From Ostrinia nubilalis (lineage: Eukaryota > Arthropoda > Insecta > Lepidoptera > Crambidae): DNA of 64,000 bases. The stretch covers positions 1,984,001 to 2,048,000 of the forward strand of contig NC_087107.1 of assembly GCF_963855985.1 (NCBI RefSeq). Reading direction: 5' to 3'. The stretch's first letter is position 1. Every line of letters starts with the position of its first letter. Below are positions 32,245 to 45,097 of this stretch, piece after piece. Under the pieces are notes generated by a model. That model was not told where the DNA came from. It saw only the letters and a list, made by a program, of their open reading frames with translations, and made no database searches. The translations under genes were made by a program, and so were the position numbers.

Positions 32245-33464
32245 TTATTTATTATTTATTTATTTTATTATTTATTAAAGCAATAATTTAATGCCACTTG
32301 AAAATAACATGTTCTCTACGAGGACTTTTCTTCTTTCACTTTTTGGAAGTTTTTCAGGTCTGAAAACACTAATAGAAAGTCTAATAAATGAATGAAATTA
32401 TGAGTAAGAAACTGGAAGAGTAAGACAAAGTCAATAGAAAACATTACAAAAGTTCCTCCCAATCATTTAGCTCGTCCAAACGACTGCCTTGTGACAGTTG
32501 TCATGTCACATTGCTTGTTAATCCCGCGCGCTTTAAAAGCTCCACGCTGAAGCTCAGGGCTGCAAAGCTTACGGGCGGCTGATAGATTTCAAGTTCAGTT
32601 TGAACTACATCAACATCTTGCTTTATGTTAGACCACCGTCTAACAAGGATAATGGTGAAAATTATTAAGCACAAGTAAACACATTTTAAGCACAAGATAA
32701 TACAATACCTACTGTGTTTTAGCTAAAACATTATGGTGTAAAAACACAAGATAATTAACTACTAATTATAATATAGCCTACCTACGTGGTAAGTAATTGA
32801 TACGAAATGAAAAAAAAATATACATTTTACAAACTGTCCTTATTTCCAAGCACCTTTACTGAAATCGTTTCAATTTCTAGATAATTTATTGTGTTTTGTT
32901 ATTTATATTCCAAGACATTAAAGCCTATAGAAGTTCACACAAAGCTACGTTTGACCAGTCGAAAATTTAAAAGGGCCCCTCTAAATTGAAAGTTGACCAG
33001 CCCTGCCTGGGCTAGATGTGAGACCAGCGGCATCCAATCTTGTGCGTAATCAGATTGAGTAGTTGCTTGTGCAGGAGTTATTCGATTGCTTTCTTAACAT
33101 ACGGTATAACGGACAGGCTGGAAAAATCTTAAGCACAAATTAATTTATGTAGGATTTTTGATTTATGACCTTTCATTAAGCTCACGCTCCACTTTAAGAC
33201 TTTCTTAACCTAGTGGTAAAAACAGTCACCCGCAAGTGCAAAAAGGTCATGGTTTAATCAGATGAATTTTAATAAAATAATTAGATTGTTTTCAGTTTAA
33301 ATAGGGCAATGCAGATTTTAGTAACCCTCCGTCTAAAAAATATATGACAGACGAGCTTCGGTGGGCAGACACTAAATGGCTCAAAAAAATCTGACGTAGG
33401 GTAAAGAAAACCTGATGTTTTGATGTTCACGCGATAGAAGAAGATTTTTTCATTGACACGTATA
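32245..33464. other. Gene-free stretch with ttta microsatellite
   Basis: Begins with (ttta)n; the rest is AT-rich with no coding signal. A tRNA-like fragment is suspected at ~33209-33255 (cctagtggtaaaaacagtca) but is not convincing. Confidence 0.4.
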
Positions 33465-33582
33465 TTTCTGTTTGTCAATCAAACAAGTAGTTCTTTACGT
33501 TACGTTACGTCACAAAGTGCTACACTTTTAAGCGCGCATTGACGTCACGGGTCTCTTCTTATGAACTTTAGGAACATCCCTA
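33465..33582. repeat. Interspersed repeat (family B), copy 2
   Basis: tttgtcaatcaaacaagtag, then cgtcacaaagtgctacactt and acgtcacgggtctc, matching 14640-14826 in the same orientation with indels. No coding content. Confidence 0.5.
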
Positions 33583-34387
33583 TAACGGTTGAAGAAGTCT
33601 TTACAACAAGTTTTTTAATTGTTCCTAAACAAAGGTTGTTGATTTAATGTGTATTAAAGCACACCTTTTCTTATAAAACGTTTGCTTCTCGCTCGAGTTA
33701 ATCTCGATACAAACGAGCCGAAAGCTAAAGCAAATATTTGTCTCTGTTTGAAGTGTTTTGTACACGTGTGGGGTGCCTCGACTATTATTTATTTGTTCGC
33801 CTATTAATGGATTATTTCCGAGTAGCAAATGAGATAAGTACGAGTACCTACAATAAATTTTCATGATTCATAAAAACGTGTTTTAAAAGTTACCCTATTA
33901 AAATAATGCGAATATAAACGTCTAATAACTAAATAAAAAAAAGAAACTTCCGGCATTTGTTATTTGAATTTGAAAACAGCTATCTACCTATTTTATTTCT
34001 TCCGAGAAAACCTCTGAATTTTATAGTACGAGTATCATACATTAATGTGAATAATTACAACTATAATAGTTTTCGTTAATGAGGACTGCGAGTGCAACTG
34101 TGAAATAAACGTTATTTCTAAAGAATAACTTTCTATATTATTCTGCTATTTACTCTGTAAACTATTGTTACAGTTCTAAAGAATTGCTCACGTCTCTCTT
34201 GTTTATTGAAAGAAATTCTTACAAAATGCGGATAAAGGCTATTCTTAGGGCGCTAATGAGTCCAGATATTAATTAGTAATGTCAAGTGATTGTTAGAAAA
34301 TAAAATGCAATTGCAGTAGATTCAAGTAATAAAACAAACTAAAGTGTAGACCAAAACATGAGCTTTTGTAGTATAGTGACCAGTTTC

Positions 34388-34516
34388 TTGCGCTGCTTCT
34401 TCTCAGCACTGGCCCATTTATTGACCCGTAGTAGTGGTACAGTGAATAATGGGACGTGTAAAAGTGCTTTTTAAAAGCCTACTTGCAAAATTAAAATGAG
34501 TTTCAATGAGTTATGT
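34388..34516 (+). repeat. Interspersed repeat, LINE-tail-like (family A)
   Basis: cgctgcttcttctcagcact through ggcccatttattgacccg and gggacgtgtaaaagtgc to aaaatgag. Related copies: 36899-37024 (+) and 7278-7425 (-). Confidence 0.6.
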
Positions 34517-34519
34517 CTT

Positions 34520-36445
34520 TACAAATGTGTTAAAAATTGTAAGCATGAATAGGTAAGTAAGTATTAGGGTCGTAATTGTCCTGAAAAAAGCCTACCTAAC
34601 TACACACTAATAAAGAATTTGAATTTGAAATAAAGGATCTGAATCTTCTAGAGATATAACACACTAAATATTATCAAAAAAGGAGTATATTCTGCTTTTC
34701 TTTCATAATCTTAGAGTAAATTATCACTTTTCGTTCTATTTAGATCCTAATATCTCACAAGTCCTTCACATTTAGAGGACACGCGGTCATTATCGAAGAA
34801 AGGCAATCTCCACAACGGCCAGTTAAAAACAAAACTCCGATAGCTATTAACTATTAACTAAACCTCATCACTGCAGAGTGTTTTTTACCTTATTCCCGGC
34901 TGCAATTTCACTCTAATGATGTTAAGTGTCGCCCGGACCCAGTGCCGGTTAAGATTCCAAGTTAGAGTAATAAGGTTAGATTTAAAAGGAGTTAAACGGT
35001 GCCTGCTTGTTACTGGATCGTTTATCGACGTGGCACGTGAGTAGCTTTAGATCTTGTGTAGATAGACTCGTAACTTCACATTACAAAGGTTAATTTAAGA
35101 AATACAAAAGTTGAAGACAGATTATCTTTTCCAGACATTCTGACAAAATAAAGTTAGAAAAGTGTTTGCAACAGTCATTATCAGCCAAGATTATCCACTT
35201 TAGAACTTCTTGAAACCTTTAAAACACTTCTTCCTGAATGTTATTTTCGTAATTATGTACAGCTGACTCTTTTCTTAATTTTATTGTACAAATTTTTGAA
35301 ACCTTCCATTCATGAAAACGTTTTTTAAATTCTCCATACAAAACACCTTTTTCAGTACTTCACAACTAATTAACTTTCTGTATTCTTTTGTTTCAACTTT
35401 AGTTCTTACCCCAAAGTACCCCTCATTTACCCCACTTTGAGTGGGCGCTGTTTGAACAAGCAGCATTTCATCGAAGTTAAAAAGTAACGCGAATACAAAC
35501 CCCAAGTTTATTCGTAAACACACAAAAACATGCCACATTACCCTTTGAAAAGAAACAAAATATTATCCATAAGTTGTTTTCCGTCAATATTTTCATAATT
35601 CCAAAAGTTGTGGGCATGAATATCAATTGAAGTATAAATTATTGTGTGCATAAATACCTGTGGGAAGTTTGCTAAGTAAACACGAGTATAATGAGGTTTT
35701 TAGCGCAAGCTTACAAAGTTTGTCCGCCATTTTCGTAAGATTTCATCCAATTTTCGGAGGTCCTCGGGCCGACAGTCATAGGTAATTTAATTATCAGTGA
35801 AGTGAGCGGACATTATTTTTGGAAATCGATTGTTGGCGACATGTAAGTACCTGTATGGGTGTGCGAGTATTGGATGGGAGGGCCAGGTTTGTGGCGATTT
35901 TAACTTGCAGAATTGTTTTTCTGTGTCTTTAGGCCTAAATCGAGGCATACTAAGTTTTATAAATTTTTCAAATTCTGTGATTTGCATCTTCGAATCCCAG
36001 AATTGATTAAAATTATTATAGAGAAAAAAGCTATAACACCTCCTACTTAAAAAAATCTGGTTATACTTGAGCCTGGTTATACATGAGCTAAAAAATGATC
36101 TGCTTTAGTTAGCTATGAATTTACTGCGAATTTAGCCTGAGAGTTGAAATAGTTTTAAGAAAAGTTCATTTCGCAAGCACCCTCCGATTCTAATCAGGTA
36201 ATTAAGGCATGGTTAGACAACCTTAATAGTGAAAGTTGACCAAAAAACCAGCTCGTAGGGAATCTAAATCACAAATTTCGGTGGCAATTAAACACTCAAA
36301 CAATCGAAGAAGTTATCTAAATGGCTGAAGTTAAGAATAGTTGAGAATTCTTAGAGGAAGCTGAGACAGATTAGCGGGGGCCGATAAGCAATGGGGTGGA
36401 CGTGTTTTTGGTAGTGTGGGCTGCCCTTAAATTAAGGTACAGTGT
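34520..36445. other. Gene-free stretch
   Basis: Only chance-level open frames. No RNA gene, TIR pair or microsatellite of note was recognised. Confidence 0.4.
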
Positions 36446-36450
36446 GCTAA

Positions 36451-36621
36451 CTATGAGTTTACGTTAGGTTAGGTGTGCTCGCTAGAGAGTGCATCAAAAA
36501 TCTATGAAGATTTTAGTTCTTGAAAGCAGCCGTTAAGGGTACAATCTGTCATACATTTTTTAATGTAATTTTTTTATACAGTCGCTAGCGAGCACACCTA
36601 AAATTCATGGTAAGCACACAG
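36451..36621. mobile_element. MITE-like inverted repeat
   Basis: Left tgtgctaactatgagttt...taggtgtgctcgctag pairs with right ctagcgagcacaccta...ttcatggtaagcaca. Arms of ~40 bp with a 6-bp indel; AT-rich interior without coding capacity. Confidence 0.6.
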
Positions 36622-36898
36622 GTAGCATCTTGTGAATTGCAAGGGTGATATTTTAATGACAGTTTGATGCCATCGACTATACTAAAATGTTCTTTTTGTT
36701 TTATTTTATGTAGGTACCTACCAACTTTTGCCTGCATTTTCACTCTTGATGAACTTTGGACCCCCGTTCTATACCCTTTGTGATGCCTGCGTCACATTAG
36801 CTATCTGGGTATGTAAATTTGAACGCAATCCTTTCAGAGGTTTCAGTTATGTGTTGACAGTTAATAGTGGCTGACAATAGTGTAGTGAATGAATTTTT

Positions 36899-37024
36899 TA
36901 CGCTGCTTCTTCTCAGCACTGGCCCATTTATTGTCCCGAAGCAGTGGTAGGGTTAATATTGGGACGTGTAAAGGTGCTTTTTAAAAGCCTAATTGCAAAA
37001 ATAAAATGAGCTTTATGAGTTTTA
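36899..37024 (+). repeat. Interspersed repeat, LINE-tail-like (family A)
   Basis: Same sequence as 34388-34516 with a few substitutions (attgtcccgaagcagtggta, gggacgtgtaaaggtgc), ending aaaatgagctt. Confidence 0.6.
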
Positions 37025-37395
37025 CATCTAGATCAATCAGTAGCTAAAACGATTGGTGAAAAGGTTTGGAGACTAACGATTTAAGGTTTAAACAAAAACT
37101 GGGGGCAAAAGAGTTATTGCGACGTTGCTCATCATACACCCTTTCATGCAAAACAAACGTGGATTGTTATACTTATGCAAATCAGCCCTTTCCCTACGCT
37201 CGTGCGTATTTAGGTCTCATTAGATATATCCATCCGGCACTTTGTCGGGAGCTGCGCATTGTGCTCGTTCAACTTGTAAACTACTAGATTTGAATAGAAA
37301 TGGCGGGAGTTTTAGATGAGATGGATGAGATTTTTGATGAAGAAAATTACAAGTAGTAATTTATGTTTTGACTATGGTGATTTTAACTTTCCGGT

Positions 37396-37516
37396 CCTTT
37401 TCAAGGCGAGAGTGAATAGGCACTTACAGGGCAGATATTTTATGTACCATACTAGACTGCATCTCACATAACATCAGGTGCGATTGCGGTCTAATACCTG
37501 CTTTGTTCTGCATAAA
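37396..37516 (+). pseudogene. LINE 3' tail (as at 5878-6043)
   Basis: Starts cttttcaaggcgagagtgaa (coding FKARVNRHLQG), then a short insertion, the tail tgcatctcacataacatcag and gcataaaaaaact. Only ~20 codons are retained. Confidence 0.6.
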
Positions 37517-37671
37517 AAAACTGGAAAAGATTGACTGACTCAGTAAACATAAAACCTTTTTTTCATATTACCAGATTTGCACATATAAAACAATTTGATT
37601 TGACTATATTCTCAAGTTCTGACCACTGAACTACGAAGACACTGAAAATTTTTAGTGACTATACAATAGTA

Positions 37672-37917
37672 TGGGCAGGGCACATAGTGCGCAGAACTGA
37701 CGGCCGATGGGGCAGCAAGGTTCTGGAATGGAGGCCGCGTACCGGAAGGCGCAGCGTAGGACGTCCACCTACAAGGTGGACCGACGACATCGTAAAGGTA
37801 GCAGGGAAGCGCTGGACGCAGGCCGCTACCAATCGATCAACGTGGAAAGCATTAGGGGAGGCCTATGTTCAGCAGTGGACGTCCTATGGCTGACATGATG
37901 ATGATGATGATGATGAC
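37672..37917 (+). pseudogene. RTE-type LINE 3' end, best-preserved copy
   Basis: Reads IVRRTDGRWGSKVLEWRPR, then RRSVGRPPTRWTDDIVKVAG, RWTQAATNRSTWKALGEA and YVQQWTSYG with a stop, then gatgatgatgatgatg. About 70 uninterrupted codons of the ORF2 C-terminus and a clean ATG microsatellite end. It is the reference for the shorter tails elsewhere in the window. Confidence 0.8.
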
Positions 37918-38859
37918 AATAGTAGCACACGAAATATTTTCAAAATAATGTATAAAAGGTGGTGGATATTTTGCATAATAATTCCCGTTTCTCATTATCT
38001 TTCATTGCGCTACGTAACAACGAGATTTTCTAACTTAACACACTCGTCGGACACAACAAATAGTAAAAAGCAAACAGTAAGAAATTAGAACTTTATAGCA
38101 TTAGTGTTCCATGCACAATTCAATCTCTACGCTATCCACTTTCCACGCGGTTGTTTTTTTTCCTTGTGTTTGTATGAAACATTGTATCATAATTAATTTT
38201 TCACGTTCTTCCTGTTTTTAATATTAAAAATCATAAAGGGCTGTACCGGTGGTAATAAAAAACTTTATTCTAATAAAATCAATTAAATGGAAAAAAAGAT
38301 TTTATACTAGTCATCAAGTCTCTACTGCAGGAAGACGACCCTCTACAATTTACCAAAGGCAACTGAAGGATTTGGTCTACACTCCTTCACGCTTACCAGG
38401 CGGGGTAAAGATGAACGTAATTATTTACTAGTTTTCGTGGTAGAAAAACGGCTAAAGAGAAAAGTTGCAAACATAATTACGAGACCACATCCATCTGCAT
38501 TCCTATTATCAACATTTACTCGCATTTAACGCTACATCTTCAGTGAGGACACAGACCAACAAGAAGGGTGCTCTGAAAACATTAATTAAGCAAAAACAAC
38601 ACATTATGGGACCACCATACAGTCACTAAGTGGCTTCTGAAAGATTGTCAACATTTGGCTAATTCCCTTTGAGAAAATACCATCTTTGTACGGCTAGACT
38701 GAGTAAACTCATAAAAAGGCGTAAATGACATTCATGTGGTCAACGTCACTTGGATAATACGTGCCCAAGTTTTGAAGAAAGAGATATTTTTTTTAGTTAG
38801 TTACCAAGAAAACAATGCAAAAAAAACATGGCACTAAAATGAAACTGACTGTATCCGCT

Positions 38860-38970
38860 ATAGCTAATATAATAATTCCTATAGGAAATAAATTATCAAA
38901 AATTCACCCCCTAAGGAGATGAAACGGGAGTGAAAAGTTTAACGCGATCGAAGCCGCGGGCGAAAGCTAG
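38860..38970 (+). mobile_element. Helitron 3' end fragment
   Basis: Ends cgatcgaagccgcgggcgaa then agCTAG followed by T; upstream caccccctaaggagatgaaa is the family tail. The 5' end is diverged or missing. Confidence 0.5.
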
Positions 38971-39517
38971 TACGTACACTAAGAGCTTTTGCTTCTACCA
39001 ATGGTTGGATAAAAAGTCCTACATCCATGTTTTCTCGCTTACAAACTGAATCTATTTGCGTTTTTGTAAACTCTAAAGGCCTTTTTGCAGCTGCCAGAGC
39101 GCGTTGTACTCCGAAATCGGAATAGAATTCGTACAGAAACCGACAGTGTTTGTTTTAGATTTTACCCGCGGTTCTCCTGGATTAGAGCTGGTTCCCGATT
39201 TTACAGGTCCATTTTATTGCAAACGTTTTTTGGGGGTGATGGCGTAGTTATGTAGGGAAGTTTACACGATACTGCGTGCTTATTGTTATTCATATTTGCT
39301 TCCAATGTTTTTCTCGTGGGTCAAGTATTCGGTGTTATAGATTGAGCGATTTGGGATATATAATAAATAACTCTATACAATTGTGGCTTACCTACTCTCA
39401 TTGCAATTCATGCTAATATTAATTTGAAAGCTTTATAGAAGCATGATGATGTTATACATGGTAAAGTCCTTTCCAATCAAAATTAAGTTATTTAAGTCCC
39501 CCAACTTTTTATGAATT

Positions 39518-39651
39518 CATCATCATCATTATTTCTGCCACAGGACGCAATATAGGCCTCCCCCAATGATTTCTACAATGGTCGGTTGGTACCTTGGTGG
39601 CTGCATCCAGCGCCTTCCTGCTACCTTTATGAGGTCGTCAGTCGCTCCATT
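39518..39651 (-). pseudogene. RTE-type LINE 3' tail, minus strand
   Basis: Plus strand catcatcatcattatttctg, ggcctcccccaatgatttct and ggtggctgcatccagcgcct; the reverse complement gives the MQAATN/SLGEAY block with several substitutions. Confidence 0.7.
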
Positions 39652-40221
39652 TTATGAATTGATTTTCTTTAATTTCTTTCCAATATTAACCTAGTACCTA
39701 CACTAGGATAATATCATAAAAAAATGACGAGATTTTTGATTTTGCCTTACATTAGGATTACACTTTTTATATGTGGTCATAATCGTATCTACATATTTCA
39801 AGCTTTGCTTATAATGATCGTTTTTTCGTGTCGTAGACGAAATGCATTACGCTATCTTTCAGGCTTAGCGTATTTGAATGACAATACGACCCCCGTCATG
39901 TCACAGGGTCTATATTAACTACAGGGTAGTGTGTCGTATACAACTACATATAAACGCATGGTAACCGTCTGGCCAGCTTAATTGGAATGACATTTAAAGC
40001 ACAAAATCGTACATAGTTACTTCTTTAATAAGACCTTTTGGTAGTAAAATTGTACAGCACAGAATATTTGATGTGCGTGCAAAGCTGATTATTTTCAGTA
40101 CTTAACAAATTAAATAAATCTAGAAAGAAATATTTTTTGATTTTAAAATCCTTTTCAAAAATAAAGTTGGCCTTAGGTATTTAGACACTAATGATCCATT
40201 GTCATTTTGTGATGAAAAGAA

Positions 40222-40335
40222 AACGTTCGTACGTTTCAGTCAAATAACGTCCACTGCTGGACAAAGAATTCCCCCAAAGATTTGTCACAACGACGGGTCC
40301 TGCCCCGCCCGCATCCCGGCACCTCCCGCGTGCAA
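40222..40335 (-). pseudogene. RTE-like LINE 3' tail, minus strand
   Basis: Plus strand cgtttcagtcaaataacgtc, cactgctggacaaag and gcatcccggcacctcccgcg: the same subfamily as 48776-49033. Short and degraded. Confidence 0.55.
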
Positions 40336-40339
40336 AAGA

Positions 40340-41750
40340 AAACGTAACGTAACGCTACCTTTTTAGCTTTGTGGAACTAGCGCAATACAACTCTTTACCT
40401 TCTTCAAAATCGCGAAATGAGGTATGGTTGACAGCACACGAGAGTTCATTTAGTTCCAAAATAGCATCTATCAGAACTACGTTAAAATGTTTACCTAGAT
40501 GAGCTGTCCTCTGTACTAAGGTCAGTCTAGTCCAGCTTTTCTTACCTGAAACAACAAAATAGGTCATAAGTCTCGATGAAAAGCTTCGGCCTTTGCCCTC
40601 AAAAAGCTTCTGTTTCTGTTATGAAAAGCTGTTGTTTAAGTTTTAGCTGAAATAGCCTTTGTGAGAGTTAAACTTTGTAGACGCACTCTAAACTTTACTT
40701 TCATCAGTATGATTGATCCTATGATTGACAATAATTCATTTTAATTCACATTTAGTTAAATAATCAACGGTCTTAAGCTAAACATTGTTGAAGAAGTATT
40801 GTTCAAATTATTGTGATTACGAAAATATTCGGAGTTAAGTTTGACTGTGTGTTTTTTCTAACATAATTTAATTTGTATAAAACAATATGATTTGTCCGAA
40901 ACATAAACGTCTACAATTCTACATTTCAAAAACCTACAACCTACATGCTTGCCTATATTTTAAAAAAAATCAAAGGGTTTTTTAAACAATGAGATGACGA
41001 AAACTCATGTCCACTTTGATCACGTTCAAATTGTTTAAAAGTGATATACAATTTTGAAATTACTAATTTTTTATAACATCAAAGTTCACCCAACGTCCCC
41101 AAAGCTCAACAATCAAAGCTTTCGCTCGGAAAACGAAAGGTCTTGGGTTCAATTTTCACCTGAGACAGTGGACGACGTGTTCATGAAAAATAATAAGTAC
41201 CTACGTAGTTTAAAAGGCATCTCTAAAATGCAAAATCTTAAATGAAAAAAGTTTCACTCATGTCGAACATAAGTTTAAGATGACATTTCCATACTCAAAA
41301 TAGTGTTCAACGCGTGTTTAATAAAAGTAAGGGGTTTATACAAGTACCTACCTATTATTTACAATGTTGTATGGTTATTGTTTAGCATTTTACCTGCACA
41401 AATTAATTGAGGCTCAGCCAACGTTGCAGCACTTTGAGTTACTTCTTTGCCTTGCAGCCTCAAATGAGATTAACGTTTTGTGCATCAGGCAATATTACGA
41501 TGTATTTAATATAATATTTTAAATTGGGGAAGAAAAACTGTTGGATTTTAGGGGTTGAATATTTTATGAGTCTACCTTTTCATGATGTATCTGTCTCTGT
41601 ACGGAAATAAGTACCTAGTTACTTAACCGAGCTTAACAATAGTGCCTAATATACATTAAAATATATCGTTTACACCTTTTATAGAGTTTTATGAATAACT
41701 TCTCTGGGGAGAGTATGGAAAATCCTCCATTTGACTCTGGTAAATTAGAG
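40340..41750. other. Gene-free stretch
   Basis: No coding signal. Short frames near 40355-40567 and 41054-41245 lack family resemblance or splice context. Confidence 0.4.
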
Positions 41751-41757
41751 GGGGTTA

Positions 41758-41873
41758 TGCCCGTTTTCACCTTCAATCCCTAATTTTTAAGTGACCCCTA
41801 TAGTAACAAATAACAGGAATTTTGTTTACATAGTGGTCACTTAAAAATTAGGGATTGATGGTGAAAACGGGCA
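41758..41873. mobile_element. MITE, TSD TTA (116 bp)
   Basis: Left tgcccgttttcaccttcaat and right attgatggtgaaaacgggca are inverted copies, and the pairing continues through ccctaatttttaagtgacc (~40 bp). TTA flanks both ends (41755-41757, 41874-41876). Fits PIF/Harbinger-type MITEs. Confidence 0.8.
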
Positions 41874-42237
41874 TTATTCTCCTATAATGGAGACTAAATG
41901 ATGATGATGATGAATAACTTTTAAGTGACATGAAAAAAGAGCAAACTTACTTGGAAGTAGCCTGTTTTCATGATAAATCATGCTCAACAATGATTTAATC
42001 AGGAAAATTGTATTCTAAAGTTCGAAGTACCTACTAAAGTATGAGACGTAATATAATAAAATTCCGTTTTATTTTACAAGTCTGAGTGTACTGCCGGCCA
42101 TTTGCATCAAAACAAATAACTTTATCCATGACGAGGCCTCGGCGAATAACAATGCCCTTTAAGCGTTATAAAATCAAATAAGAATCACCGACACACCTTT
42201 GGCTGGCCTCAAGCGAGAGGAGACAGCGGCAAATTAA

Positions 42238-42837
42238 TTTAATAAATAAATATGTACAACTGGCAGTTCTTCAACCTATTAACCTAGGTATACCTAACTA
42301 AACTATCACTGTGGCATAATGGTAGATGTAAGATTTTCTTCTTGTCGAATCCACAACAAACCTACACAGTTTCAGCCCAAAACTCCGCTACAAGAGTGGT
42401 TGTAAGATTTTAAGCTGCATAATTTATGTTCTATTCATAAATTTAATAAATAAATATGTACAACTGGCAGTTCTTCAACCTATTAACCTAGGTATACCTA
42501 ACTAAACTATCACTGTGGCATAATGGTAGATGTAAGATTTTCTTCTTGTCGAATCCACAACAAACCTACACAGTTTCAGCCCAAAACTCCGCTACAAGAG
42601 TGGTTGTAAGATTTTAAGCTGCATAATTTATGTTCTATTCATAAATTTAATAAATAAATATGTACAACTGGCAGTTCTTCAACCTATTAACCTAGGTATA
42701 CCTAACTAAACTATCACTGTGGCATAATGGTAGATGTAAGATTTTCTTCTTGTCGAATCCACAACAAACCTACACAGTTTCAGCCCAAAACTCCGCTACA
42801 AGAGTGGTTGTAAGATTTTAAGCTGCATAATTTATGT
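42238..42837. repeat. 204-bp tandem repeat, ~2.9 copies
   Basis: Units start at 42238, 42442 and 42646 (tttaataaataaatatgtac), an exact 204-bp period. The third unit ends ~12 bp short. No differences between copies were seen by eye. Each unit carries gtggcataatggtagatg and ttgtcgaatccac, which resemble the A and B boxes of a tRNA promoter but with a short spacing. It may be a local duplication of a tRNA-related repeat or an assembly artefact. Confidence 0.95.
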
Positions 42838-42907
42838 CAAATAAGGTATATGTTTCTGTAATAAAGATAATGTCTGATGTGCTGTCAACTTTAACCATAC
42901 AGGGTTA

Positions 42908-42950
42908 TCTCATGGTCATCATCTCAGCCATAGGACGTCCACTGCTGAAC
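42908..42950 (-). pseudogene. Very short RTE-type LINE tail
   Basis: gtcatcatctcagccatagg and acgtccactgctgaaca form the reverse complement of the family 3' end. Only ~40 bp remains. Confidence 0.6.
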
Positions 42951-43825
42951 ATTACGGGTTATCTACCTAAAATCAATTGGTATTCGTCTGGGCATTTTTA
43001 GCTTAGCTTTAGGGTAGTCTGAAATGCCATTTAAAACTCCAAATTATATTTTTACTGTAACACATAATTTAAGATTCTAAATGCATAAAGTGGTGGAAAA
43101 TATACTTTATCTCATCAGAATATTTTATTAGTCTTCGTAATAAATCTAGACACTTCAAAGTGATTTAAACGTAACTCTAAACTAACGCTTAGGTACTCTA
43201 GCTACGTAGCTTGTATCTTACCGCTTGTGCCACCCAATAGCGGCGATAAAACAAAATAGGTACAGCTGGTAAGTGCGCGCGAGTTTATGGTGGACTTTAC
43301 GATATTCCGCCGCGAACTCGACAAATATCAGATTTACGACCACCCTGTATAACACCGCCGAATGTTTTATTGGCTGTAATTGTTCACCTTTACTTGTATT
43401 ACTAGCAATTCTAGCTCAATTTAAAAATATCTTGTAAGAAATGTTCAGTCTGAGACAATAGAAGTAAGCAATCTTGTAGAAGCTAAAGTTTGAAGCCTTT
43501 TTCGACCATTTAACTCAGAGAATTAGAATGTTACGTCTCAATTAAATTTACGAGGCGCACCAACCACCCTGTATAATAGCGCTATCACTTCATTTGATTG
43601 GTAGCATTACCTTGTAGATACTTGTAGGATATAATTTCGGTACTCTTGTGTTTTAGAAGAAAGTATAGGAAATTCTGCAACTGTTACTGAAATAAAACGG
43701 AACTTTTCTTCTTCTATCGTGTTATTGTATGTAAGTTACAAATCCGTTGTCGTTGTCTGCTACCCATAGCTTCTGTTAGCTAGTCCTAAGTACTTTTTTA
43801 CTTTAGCTCAGTATAATTATAACAC

Positions 43826-43906
43826 ACGTCAAAAATCTGTCAAACTCCATACAAAAACACCCGTTATCGTTATAGGTAGGGTTAAAGTTAGGTAGTGCAC
43901 TCAGCC
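43826..43906. mobile_element. Left-truncated copy of the 6310-6427 MITE
   Basis: cgtcaaaaatctgtcaaact, ccatacaaaaacacccgtta and gggttaaagttaggtagtgc to actcagcc, then TTA. Matches the right two-thirds of 6310-6427; the left TIR is missing. Confidence 0.65.
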
Positions 43907-44329
43907 TTAATATCACAAGGACTATTTCACTTGTAGCAGTGTGGAAACAATCTTTTTAAAACCATTGTTGTGTCATTATACTTATTCTTTCAGCTACCGT
44001 TCATTTCTAATTGGAGTAACCTACTTTTTTATAATTTTAATTTATAGGTATATAACTTTTGTTGACGTCATTGGGGACGTCATGAAAATACCCGTGATAT
44101 TTTTAAATGTACATTTCGAAATATAATTCTTACGTTTTCAAAAAACCCGGGAAACCCCTCTAATTAATTTACGCAATAAACTTTGCTCTTAGCTTTAAGT
44201 GGGGCTCATTAACATCGTGTCGGAAGGAAGATCTTAAAATTATCAATTCACTTTGTTTGAAATTTATGTTATTTCAATTGAAGACGTATTTTGATTAGAC
44301 GCATTAGAATTAAAGCAAATATCTATCGT

Positions 44330-44552
44330 AGTTTTTTTTTTATGCTAGACAAGGCAGGTATTTCAAAGGTAAAGTTGTTTCAGCCAAGTTTCAGCAATGA
44401 AGTAGGTAAGATTACTACCTTTACTATCAGCACGTTTTATATGCAGAACAAGGTAGCTATTTCACTGATGATGTTATGTGAGATTCAGTCTAGGATGGGA
44501 CATGCCTGCCCTGTAAGTGCCTATTCACTCTCGCCTTGAGAAGGCCTGGATC
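44330..44552 (-). pseudogene. LINE 3' tail, minus strand
   Basis: Reverse complement starts ccttctcaaggcgagagtga and includes ggcacttacagggcaggcat and the ctgaatctcacataacatca tail, ending in a long A run (T run at 44331-44340). Two tail-like segments (aaggtagctat and aaggcaggtat) suggest an internal duplication. Confidence 0.6.
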
Positions 44553-45097
44553 GGCTCGAAGAAGACAAACGCCCGTTAATCACAAACAATGCTTGCCTAA
44601 GTGAAGAAAATCGAACGTACAGCGTTGAATAAAGCTCTGTGATTGATTCGTGTGTCACCCTGTGCGTCCACGCGCACTGTGAGACCTCATAGTAATGTAT
44701 GTGAATCCCAGTAAATGTTTTTTTTTATTATTATTTTTATTGTTTTTTTTTTTATTTTTTAATTCCAGTCTCTATTTGTTCGCAATATAAAAGAGTAGCA
44801 TAACACAGTTGAATCTCTGTTTGCCTTCATTTCTGTTCTAGTTAGGTAGTTACTGTACTTACAAAATTGCTAGTTTCTACTGACAGACTCTAGGTATGTC
44901 GTCGGCTAGTATCACAAATTACAAAAACAAAAATGAAGTCCCAAAACTGACAAGAACTTTAACTTTACTAGACCGGAGAAAAACTTCAGAACTCACAAAT
45001 CCGGGTAATTTGCTTAAAGTGCCTTTAAGTTGAGCTTTACGACTTTCTACAAGTTACATGTTCACGGGTCGTGGTCAAGGGACAGATAGGCCTGTAG

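Noticed and set aside
33209..33255. tRNA-like sequence cctagtggtaaaaacagtca
   Set aside because: Only a weak A-box resemblance; no B box or terminal stem.
35281..35538. 85-codon minus-strand frame
   Set aside because: AT-biased, no family resemblance, no splice or promoter context.
42300..42360. tRNA gene in each 204-bp unit
   Set aside because: A-box-like and B-box-like motifs are present, but spacing is too short and no acceptor stem or full cloverleaf could be drawn.
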